This document shows positions 1 to 5,945 of a DNA stretch of 12,502 nt, in pieces. Source of the stretch: Willaertia magna. Taxonomy: Eukaryota > Heterolobosea > Eutetramitea > Acrasida > Naegleriidae. Within the stretch, counting starts at the first letter, position 1, and the number at the start of each line of letters is the position of its first letter. The stretch lies in the NCBI GenBank assembly GCA_902984215.1, contig CADWAF010003775.1, forward strand, positions 1 through 12,502. The letters run 5' to 3'. Under the pieces are notes generated by a model. It was not told the DNA's origin. It saw nothing but the letters and a program-made list of their open reading frames with translations, and did not search any database. The position numbers and the translations under genes are program-made.

Positions 1-44
1 GGCTCAAAGATTTTTTATTACAAAAAAAATTTTAGATTTTCGTA

Positions 45-1379
45 ATGGTAGGTTTTTCATTATTGAAATTCATTAACAATTTCTTTCGAAAGGCTTCTCA
101 AAGTCAAGAAATATTAGATTCAGATAATTGTTGTAGTGCTTTCTTTTCCGGATCAGATTATGGTGGATGTTGTCTAGGTAAAACTTCAAATAAATCATTT
201 ATCCCAATAAAATTTAATTTTGAAAGACAATTTGTAGATTTAAATGAAATTGTAAAAATTAAAAAAATTGAATGTGGTGGAAAGTTTACTTTACTTTGGG
301 GAGTAGATAAATATAAAGAAGAAAAAATATATTCTTTTGGAACTCTTAGAAGAGTAGACAAATGTCAATTAGATTTATCTTCTATTATGGAACCAATTGA
401 AACAATTCATTGTTCTTATGAAAGTATTTTTGTAATTACAAAATCTCATAGAATATATGTTTGTGGAGATGTCACAGAATATATAAATAAGGATAATATT
501 AAATTTGATAGTCCTAACATTACTACTTTTATACCATTTACAGAATTTAATTCATTAAATAAGAAGATCAAAATATTTAAAACAAGTCCAATTTGTTATC
601 ATTTTATGATTTTAATTAATGAAAATAATGAAGATGTATTATATGGAAATGGTAAACAAGCATTTGGTATAAATAATAATAATAATAGTGGTACAAAGGA
701 AGTAATGAAAAGAGTTGAACTTCCTAAAGAAGTTAAAAGAATTAAATTATTGGCAACTGGAGATGGAACTACTTTCTTTGTAACAAATGATAATTATCTT
801 TATGGAGTTGGATCAAATACATTTGGTGCATTAGTTCAACCAGGTGATGTTTATAACGTAGATAAATTTACTAAATTTGAAACACCATTTCAAGGTAAAC
901 CAATTAAATTAATTGAATCTGGATTTTTTCATCTTATTGTTGTAATGGAAAATAATGATATTTATGGAGGTGGATATAATTGTAATAATCAATGTTGTTT
1001 TAATAGAAATAATGGATCATCATATTCTTATGAATATGTTAAAGTGAATATTAGTGATGTTCCAATTGTTGATGTGAAATGTACATCATTGGCAACTGTA
1101 TTTACATTGGAAGATAAAACATTTGTTGGATTTGGTGAATTCTTCGCAAATAACGATAAAGGACATTGTTTTGGAAAAGATATGTATTGTAAAAGTGATA
1201 GTTTTAAAGAAAAGAGATTAATTAATAGAGTAGCATTAGGTGGTTGGCATTTAGTTGCATATTATCAAGATCCTGATTTAGAGAGTTTAATTGCTAAACA
1301 TTTCCAATTATTATCTTTAAAGAGATTATTTAATAGTGAAGAACATTATTTAAATGATATTGATATTAATTTTATTTAA
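45..1379 (+). CDS. RCC1-repeat (regulator of chromosome condensation-like) propeller protein
   Basis: A 444-residue single-exon protein built from RCC1-type beta-propeller repeats. Recognisable blades lie at about residues 74-104, 121-145, 178-210, 233-262, 288-318, 343-365 and 395-407. Each has a small-residue turn, a hydrophobic 'hxxVhT' strand and an 'hYGhG' turn, for example YLYGVGSNTFGAL at 252-263 and DIYGGG at 305-310. RCC1 propellers are protein-interaction or guanine-nucleotide-exchange platforms; the partner here cannot be told. The repeats are degenerate and the tail after about 410 (LESLIAKHFQLLSLKRLFN) is a helical extension that weakly resembles the tail of the second RCC1 protein at 2146-3336. 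An asparagine run (210-214) comes from an AAT microsatellite. The first ATG of the frame was used. An in-frame TAG at 33-35 follows a T-rich stretch (TTTTAG), so an upstream exon outside the window cannot be excluded. The gene converges on the neighbouring NCS-like gene with only 9 bp between stops. Confidence 0.85.
   Translation: MVGFSLLKFINNFFRKASQSQEILDSDNCCSAFFSGSDYGGCCLGKTSNKSFIPIKFNFERQFVDLNEIVKIKKIECGGKFTLLWGVDKYKEEKIYSFGTLRRVDKCQLDLSSIMEPIETIHCSYESIFVITKSHRIYVCGDVTEYINKDNIKFDSPNITTFIPFTEFNSLNKKIKIFKTSPICYHFMILINENNEDVLYGNGKQAFGINNNNNSGTKEVMKRVELPKEVKRIKLLATGDGTTFFVTNDNYLYGVGSNTFGALVQPGDVYNVDKFTKFETPFQGKPIKLIESGFFHLIVVMENNDIYGGGYNCNNQCCFNRNNGSSYSYEYVKVNISDVPIVDVKCTSLATVFTLEDKTFVGFGEFFANNDKGHCFGKDMYCKSDSFKEKRLINRVALGGWHLVAYYQDPDLESLIAKHFQLLSLKRLFNSEEHYLNDIDINFI
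1371..1376 (-). terminator. AATAAA poly(A) signal of NCS-like gene 1
   Basis: Read on the minus strand, in TTTAAATAAA, 12 bases past the NCS-like stop and lying inside the last codons of the convergent RCC1 gene. Confidence 0.5.
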
Positions 1380-1388
1380 ATTGTAATT

Positions 1389-2063
1389 TTATAAAAACTT
1401 TAATAAATTAGGATTTTTAGTACAAGCATCTGTTATTTCTTGTTTCGTTAATTTACCATCACTATCACTATCAATTGCTTTAACTAAATTATTAACTCTT
1501 TGTTCAATTTGTTCTTTCACTTTATCAAGAGATACATCAATTCCTTGTGTTTTATAAATATTTGTCAAACTATCTCTTAATTCATTTATTGTAATAAATC
1601 CATCACCATCTTCATCATACATACTAAATACTAAATCTATTGTATCTAATGGATTAGATTGAGTTGTATTTGTTGGAGCTGTCAATGATTGAAACATTAA
1701 AAATTCTTTAAACTAAAATTATTTAAATAAAATTATTGAAATAATAAAAACATACAGTTACAATTCCACTCTTATCTTGATCCATTGCTCTAAATAAATG
1801 GTCATAACTTCCTTTTGATTGATCCCACTAATAAAGATTCCGAATTGATTAATTTAAAAAAAAAGAATTTAAAAACATACATTTGGAAATGCTTTTTTAA
1901 CGAAAGAAGAAAATCCTTCCTTTGTCATTTCACCGCTAGGATATAATTGATACCAAAATGTACGATATTTCTCAATATCTTCTTTTGTTAATCTATTATT
2001 GATATCTTTTAATAATTCAACATCTTCTTTACGTAATTTATCTTTACTTGCGTTTGCACCCAT
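1389..2063 (-). CDS. Neuronal calcium sensor-like EF-hand protein, paralogue 1 (3 exons, 192 aa)
   Basis: Exons are 2063-1881, 1827-1756 and 1712-1389, all joined in phase 0, giving 192 residues, the usual length of the NCS/recoverin family. The N-terminus MGANASK fits an N-myristoylation signal (Gly2, Ser6). The first EF-hand is degenerate and carries YPSG (41-44) where NCS proteins have a CPSG-type loop. Three canonical 12-residue calcium loops follow: 77-88 (DQDKSGIVTFKE), 118-129 (DEDGDGFITINE) and 166-177 (DSDSDGKLTKQE), each with Asp at 1 and 3, Gly at 6 and Glu at 12. By family knowledge it should bind calcium and switch a membrane-bound effector; the effector is unknown. Exon 3 alone looks like a small EF-hand ORF, but the spliced model restores the second EF-hand, which crosses intron 2. 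It is clearly a paralogue of the gene at 3435-4131. Calcineurin B is an alternative relative, but the N-terminus and YPSG favour NCS. Confidence 0.9.
1402..1407 (+). terminator. AATAAA poly(A) signal of the first RCC1 gene
   Basis: Located 22 bases after the RCC1 stop, inside the last exon of the convergent NCS-like gene. Confidence 0.5.
1713..1755 (-). other. Intron 2 of NCS-like gene 1 (43 nt)
   Basis: GTATGT at 1755-1750, TTTTAG ending at 1713. Phase 0, splitting the second EF-hand loop between its positions 9 (Thr85) and 10 (Phe86). The same position is used in the paralogue. Confidence 0.9.
1828..1880 (-). other. Intron 1 of NCS-like gene 1 (53 nt)
   Basis: GTATGT at 1880-1875, TAG ending at 1828. 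Phase 0, between Asn61 and Trp62. Without it the frame stops three codons after Asn61. The position matches intron 1 of the paralogue. Confidence 0.9.
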
Positions 2064-2085
2064 TTTTTTTTGTCAGTGGAACACA

Positions 2086-2093
2086 ACTTGTCA
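2086..2093 (-). promoter_or_regulatory. TGACAAGT element upstream of NCS-like gene 1
   Basis: Octamer 22 bp before the ATG, also found before the paralogue at 4167-4174. AGTGGAA occurs beside it on the plus strand in both genes. Confidence 0.4.
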
Positions 2094-2121
2094 CATTTTT
2101 TGTTCACCTGGAAACAGTTGA

Positions 2122-2130
2122 TGTTGACGG
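2122..2130 (-). promoter_or_regulatory. CCGTCAACA element upstream of NCS-like gene 1
   Basis: Within a longer match on the plus strand (TTGATGTTGACGG here, TTGATTGTTGACGG at 4203-4216) shared with the other NCS-like gene. It lies 58 bp before the ATG and one base after a poly(A)-type AATAAA of the upstream gene. Confidence 0.5.
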
Positions 2131-2144
2131 ATTTATTTTATAAC

Positions 2145-2150
2145 TTTATT
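2145..2150 (-). terminator. AATAAA overlapping the stop codon of the second RCC1 gene
   Basis: The sequence GAATAAAG contains the TAA stop. A second AATAAA follows at 2137-2132. Confidence 0.45.
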
Positions 2151-3336
2151 CTGCAATTACAATAGAGATATCTTTAAAAGAATATAATCTATTTAATTGT
2201 TTCTTTAATTTTTCTTTTAAACCTTTGTCATCTACTAAATAATGATAAAAATAAGTTATATTTTCCCCACAAATTACAAAATTATAAAAAAAAGTATTAA
2301 AATTCTTTAATTTACAAAAAGTATTTCTTGCTAAATTATCATCCAATCCTAATTGTTTAAAACCATTTTTACCCATCACTAAATATTCATCTATTTTATT
2401 TCTAGCAATTATATGTCCTGAACTTGTTGAAAAATTTACAATATCTTTTACAATTTTTGTAAAAGTTGTAATTCTCTTTTCTTCTGTCACACCATACAAT
2501 CCACTTATCAACAAATCTCCTTTATTTGTCAAAATAAAACTTGTATAACTCATGCAATCAATTTTTATAATTAAATTATTTTTTAAAAATTTATTATTTT
2601 CAACTCTTATAAATCTTTTTCTTTTTCCAAAATCTCCTAAACCAAGTTGACCGTAAAGATTACTTCCACAAGAATAAATATAATTATTTGTTGTTAAAAT
2701 TAAACAATGTTCATTACCAAATGTAATTGAATTTCCTTTTATAGGTAATTTAACAAATGAAAAATTAATTTGATATTGCTCTAATATACTTTTACCAAAC
2801 ATATAAATATCATTATTTGTTGTGATAATTGCTAGATTATAATTTTTACAAAAAACTGTTAAAATTTTTTCATTATTTTGTAATGGACTTTTTAATTGAT
2901 AAAAAGGATCTATAAATATATTTGGATTAATTAAATTAGAATGTAACTGTAGATAATTATAAGTTGATAACATATTAATATCAAAAAAATACAATTGTTC
3001 ATCTTTTGTAAATAATAAAGCATGATTTATTCCAGTTGACATTTTAACAAAATTATTAATTAAATAAACTTCTTTAATAGATAATATTGGTTCACTATTA
3101 AAAAAATAATAAAATTTAGAATTACACGTTAAAATAAATGTAATAAAATTTGTTACAAATATTTCTTTAATGTTATTTTGAAATGTATTAAATATTTTTA
3201 AATTCTCATTAAATAAAATTAAATCTTCTGTGGTGTTTGGTTTTTTATCTATTTTAAAATTACCAAATACTATAAATGGTAAATTAATGTTTTCCGATAA
3301 TTTTGATTCATTTTCCACACTATCATTTAAAATCAT
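2146..3336 (-). CDS. RCC1-repeat propeller protein, second copy
   Basis: A 396-residue single-exon protein with RCC1-like blades. The clearest is residues 204-242, containing YIYSCGSNLYGQLGLGD (219-235), the textbook RCC1 turn. Further blades are at about 96-120, 155-182, 257-281, 300-332 and 350-366. The N-terminal third is more divergent (PFIVFGNFKI at 20-29 is the start of a degraded blade). The C-terminal tail after 367 is basic and helical (LKEKLKKQLNRLYSF), comparable in place to the tail of the RCC1 protein at 45-1379, but overall identity between the two looks low. The role is presumed protein binding; no exchange substrate can be named. It lies between the two NCS-like genes on the same strand, 82 bp upstream of one and 98 bp downstream of the other. 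The stop codon is embedded in GAATAAAG, so the poly(A) signal seems to overlap the end of the gene. The start ATG follows TTAAAAAA. Confidence 0.8.
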   Translation of the reverse strand: MILNDSVENESKLSENINLPFIVFGNFKIDKKPNTTEDLILFNENLKIFNTFQNNIKEIFVTNFITFILTCNSKFYYFFNSEPILSIKEVYLINNFVKMSTGINHALLFTKDEQLYFFDINMLSTYNYLQLHSNLINPNIFIDPFYQLKSPLQNNEKILTVFCKNYNLAIITTNNDIYMFGKSILEQYQINFSFVKLPIKGNSITFGNEHCLILTTNNYIYSCGSNLYGQLGLGDFGKRKRFIRVENNKFLKNNLIIKIDCMSYTSFILTNKGDLLISGLYGVTEEKRITTFTKIVKDIVNFSTSSGHIIARNKIDEYLVMGKNGFKQLGLDDNLARNTFCKLKNFNTFFYNFVICGENITYFYHYLVDDKGLKEKLKKQLNRLYSFKDISIVIAE

Positions 3337-3381
3337 TTTTTTAATAAAAATGTTTTATGATTAACGTGTAATTACGTTGTG

Positions 3382-3396
3382 GTTGTACTTTACAAC
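3382..3396. repeat. Inverted repeat GTTGTA-CTT-TACAAC
   Basis: Perfect 6-bp arms with a 3-base centre in the 98-bp spacer between NCS-like gene 2 and the second RCC1 gene, about 46 bp before the RCC1 ATG. It resembles the TTGTA...TACAA core of the palindrome at 11377-11398. Confidence 0.45.
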
Positions 3397-3429
3397 AAAA
3401 TAATGTGTTGGCAAAGTATTAAAAGTATA

Positions 3430-3435
3430 TTTATT
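3430..3435 (-). terminator. AATAAA overlapping the stop codon of NCS-like gene 2
   Basis: Part of TTTAAATAAA (3439-3430), whose TAA is the stop codon at 3437-3435. Confidence 0.45.
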
Positions 3436-4131
3436 TAAATTAAAGCTAATAATGATTTATCCTTAGATACTGCATCTATAATTTCCTTTTTCTTTTTAAC
3501 AACAATAGTTTACAATAATATAAGAAATAAAAACACTTACAGTTAATTTCTGATCGCCATTCTTATCAGCAACATCTAAAAATTTATTTACTCTTGTTTC
3601 AATCATTGATTTAATTTCTACCTTCTCAACATCATGTCCATATGTTTTAAATATATTTGTTAAACTTTCACGTAATTCCTCTACAGTAATTTCATTATTA
3701 TTATCTATATCATACATATTAAATACTACATCAATTAATGACAATGGATCTACTTTTCCATTAGTAGGTGAAGCTACAGATTGAAATAGAATAAATTCTT
3801 TAAACTTTAAATATTGTAAAATATAAATAGATAACAAATACATACTGTCACTGTTCCGGAATTATCTCTATCTAATGCTCTAAATAAATGATCCACATTA
3901 CTTTTACCATCCCACTAATTTATTATTTATTATAACTTTGAAAATTATTAAACGTACATTTGGAAAAGCATGAGCAACAAATTTACCTAATCCATCTCTT
4001 GTCATTAACCCACTTGGATATAATTTATACCAAAAAGTTTTATATTTTGTGATATCTTCCTTTGTTAATTTATCTTTTGTTTCTTTTGCAAGTTCTTTTA
4101 ATTCATTATCTACGCTATTAGCATTGCCCAT
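3435..4131 (-). CDS. Neuronal calcium sensor-like EF-hand protein, paralogue 2 (4 exons, 187 aa)
   Basis: Exons are 4131-3958, 3914-3846, 3804-3541 and 3491-3435, all phase 0, giving 187 residues. MGNANS at the start fits N-myristoylation. The degenerate first EF-hand keeps YPSG (38-41 region). Loop 2 (73-84, DRDNSGTVTFKE) is canonical. Loops 3 (113-124, DIDNNNEITVEE) and 4 (161-172, DKNGDQKLTKKE) keep the acidic positions 1 and 12 but have Asn and Gln in place of the conserved Gly at position 6, so calcium binding may be weaker than in paralogue 1. The short last exon (KKEIIDAVSKDKSLLALI) aligns with the C-terminus of paralogue 1 and completes EF-hand 4; without splicing, the frame reads into intron sequence and ends early. 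An NCS-type calcium-myristoyl switch is inferred from the family; the target is unknown. The gene lies 96 bp downstream of the C2-kinase gene. Confidence 0.88.
3492..3540 (-). other. Intron 3 of NCS-like gene 2 (49 nt), absent from the paralogue
   Basis: GTAAGT at 3540-3535, AAAAAG ending at 3492. Phase 0, inside EF-hand loop 4 between Thr169 and Lys170. It was placed because the exon after it restores homology to the C-terminus of paralogue 1 (KKEI against KQEI). A second AG lies 6 nt downstream and would delete two Lys. Confidence 0.82.
3805..3845 (-). other. Intron 2 of NCS-like gene 2 (41 nt)
   Basis: GTATGT at 3845-3840, TTTAAAG ending at 3805. Phase 0, inside EF-hand loop 2 between Thr81 and Phe82, as in the paralogue. 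The 3' site lacks a pyrimidine tract next to the AG. Confidence 0.88.
3915..3957 (-). other. Intron 1 of NCS-like gene 2 (43 nt)
   Basis: GTACGT at 3957-3952, TTAG ending at 3915. Phase 0 between Asn58 and Trp59, the same site as intron 1 of the paralogue; the 5' site departs by one base from GTATGT. Confidence 0.88.
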
Positions 4132-4166
4132 TTTTTTTTGATGTCTTTGAGTTCACTATTATCAAT

Positions 4167-4174
4167 ACTTGTCA
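4167..4174 (-). promoter_or_regulatory. TGACAAGT element upstream of NCS-like gene 2
   Basis: Octamer 35 bp before the ATG, matching 2086-2093. The order of the two shared elements relative to the ATG is the same in both genes. Confidence 0.4.
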
Positions 4175-4207
4175 AGTGGAAATTATTAATATTTATTTAT
4201 CATTGAT

Positions 4208-4216
4208 TGTTGACGG
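4208..4216 (-). promoter_or_regulatory. CCGTCAACA element upstream of NCS-like gene 2
   Basis: Same nonamer as at 2122-2130, 76 bp before the ATG of NCS-like gene 2 and six bases after the kinase gene's AATAAA. Retained from the duplication or conserved for regulation. Confidence 0.5.
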
Positions 4217-4222
4217 TATGGC

Positions 4223-4228
4223 TTTATT
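4223..4228 (-). terminator. AATAAA overlapping the stop codon of the C2-kinase gene
   Basis: Part of TTTAAATAAA (4232-4223), again containing the TAA stop at 4230-4228. The next gene's shared upstream element begins seven bases later. Confidence 0.45.
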
Positions 4229-5898
4229 TAAATTTTTAAATCGTTTACTTCTTCTACAATAATTGCTTCCTCTTCTTTAGTTTCTTCTTCCTTTTGTAAT
4301 AAATCTTTTACAATATATAATTCATTCATTAATTGATTTATGGATAATCTCTTTTCAATATTCTTTTCTAAACAATTCATTACTAATTTAATTATTTTAT
4401 TTTTTATATTTAAATTGATTTCATTTAATAAAGGATTAGTATTTAATTCTTTTTCAATTCTATCATTTGTATAATTATAAAAAGAATCACTTAAATAAAC
4501 TTTTAATGCAATTAATTGATATGCTACAACACCAAAACTATAAATATCTACTTTAGGTAATAGTTGAATTAAATTATTATTATTATTTCTTAATATTTCT
4601 AATTGATTAAAATTTATTAATTCTGGAGCTATAAATGGAATAGAACCACAACAAATAATATCATTTCTATTTTTAATTAAATCATTACAATTTCTTGTAA
4701 AAGAATAATCACCTAATTTTAATATTTTATAATTTTCATCTAAAAATATATTTTGAGGTTTAATATCAAAATGTATTAAATTATTTTCATTTAAATATTT
4801 TATTGCATTTCCTAATTGAATTAAATAATTTATAATTCTTAATAAATTTGGATATTTCTTTTTCTTTTTTTTTATTTCTAAATACCTTTGTAAATCACCA
4901 TTTTGAAATAATTTCATTTCAAAACAAACTGTAAAAGAATTATTTACTTGATCAATCTCTTCAAAAAATATATTTTTAAAAGTTACAATATTTTCATGAT
5001 TTAAATTTCTTGTTAATGAAATTTCATTTAATAATTCCAAAGAAAATATTTTCTTTTCACAAATAACTTTTTTTAATGCAATAATTTCATTTGTTATTAA
5101 ATTTTTAGCTTTCCAAACTTTACCATTAGCTCCTTCACCAATTAATGTAATTAAATCACTTTTAGTTGGTTTACAATATAATAATTTACCAAATTCTAAA
5201 TTCTTTTCTTGTAATTCTTTAATTGATATATTTTCTTTATAAATATTTTTACCACAATTCTTTAATGAAATTTTAAAATATAATTTACCACTTGTAACAT
5301 TTTCTAATTTCATTTCATATAATTTTGTTTCATTTTCTATTAAATTTTGTAAATTAACTACAATTTCTCCCATGTAATCATTATTTGTTATTCTATCAAA
5401 ATCCCAAACAGTAATTTTTAATTTTTCTAAAATACTTCCGTCTTGTCTCATCTTTGAAATTGGGAAATAAAATGTTTCATTCCATTCGGGAAATAATGTT
5501 TTTTCAATATAATTAGATGTAAGAATGTAAGCATTTGTTGATTCTTCGTCATCATCTACTTTTATTGATTCTTTTTTAATAGTTTCTGTTGTATTAATAC
5601 CACTGGTTAAATTTAAATTACAAAAAGGATCCGATAATCCATTAATGTCACAAACAATAAGATCTTCTCCCTTCTCCAAGTATACTTCAATATAAGGAGT
5701 ATTAGGATTGGTTTGGATGGCATTATCAATGAGCTCTTTTCCATGAGTATTAAAGGATTGCTTCTTTTTAGAAAAAGATAAGGAAAGAGGAGAAGGAGGA
5801 TGTCTATAAACTGAATTTGATCGTTTTGTATGTATATCTTCTTTACTCGTAAAATTGAAAAAAGAACCTCTATTAAATTTTTTAAAAATTTGGGACAT
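4228..5898 (-). CDS. C2-domain protein kinase with WEE1-like catalytic loop
   Basis: A 556-residue, intron-free protein. Residues 1-65 are a basic, Ser-rich leader. A C2 domain covers about 69-212, with candidate calcium ligands D84 and D90 (CDINGLSDP), D166 and D168 (WDFD) and D174, which predicts Ca2+-dependent membrane binding. A protein kinase domain covers about 248-535: glycine loop GEGANGKV (254-261), ATP-anchoring K276, alpha-C E292, catalytic loop HFDIKPQN (376-383), metal-binding D397 in GDYS, APE 424-426, DIYSFG 451-456 and R517. All catalytic residues are present, so activity is likely. The loop is non-RD (Phe in place of Arg) and DFG is replaced by DYS. The HxDIKPxNIF signature recalls WEE1/MYT1 kinases, but the C2 fusion is not typical of them, and the substrate is unknown. 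A Lys run (343-348) and an Asn run (438-442) occur. The C-terminus is Glu-rich. The start ATG follows seven A residues, only 47 bp after the upstream gene's stop. Confidence 0.88.
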   Translation of the reverse strand: MSQIFKKFNRGSFFNFTSKEDIHTKRSNSVYRHPPSPLSLSFSKKKQSFNTHGKELIDNAIQTNPNTPYIEVYLEKGEDLIVCDINGLSDPFCNLNLTSGINTTETIKKESIKVDDDEESTNAYILTSNYIEKTLFPEWNETFYFPISKMRQDGSILEKLKITVWDFDRITNNDYMGEIVVNLQNLIENETKLYEMKLENVTSGKLYFKISLKNCGKNIYKENISIKELQEKNLEFGKLLYCKPTKSDLITLIGEGANGKVWKAKNLITNEIIALKKVICEKKIFSLELLNEISLTRNLNHENIVTFKNIFFEEIDQVNNSFTVCFEMKLFQNGDLQRYLEIKKKKKKYPNLLRIINYLIQLGNAIKYLNENNLIHFDIKPQNIFLDENYKILKLGDYSFTRNCNDLIKNRNDIICCGSIPFIAPELINFNQLEILRNNNNNLIQLLPKVDIYSFGVVAYQLIALKVYLSDSFYNYTNDRIEKELNTNPLLNEINLNIKNKIIKLVMNCLEKNIEKRLSINQLMNELYIVKDLLQKEEETKEEEAIIVEEVNDLKI

Positions 5899-5945
5899 TT
5901 TTTTTGATGACTTTATGCTGCATTTGGTCGAAGCATTATTGGTGA

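Noticed and set aside
158..361. Minus-strand open frame opposite the first RCC1 gene
   Set aside because: Antisense shadow of an RCC1 blade region; no recognisable content.
4228..5898. Kinase as a pseudokinase because DFG is DYS and HRD is HFD
   Set aside because: The ATP Lys276, Glu292, catalytic Asp378, Asn383 and metal-binding Asp397 are all present; the changed residues also vary in active WEE1-type kinases.
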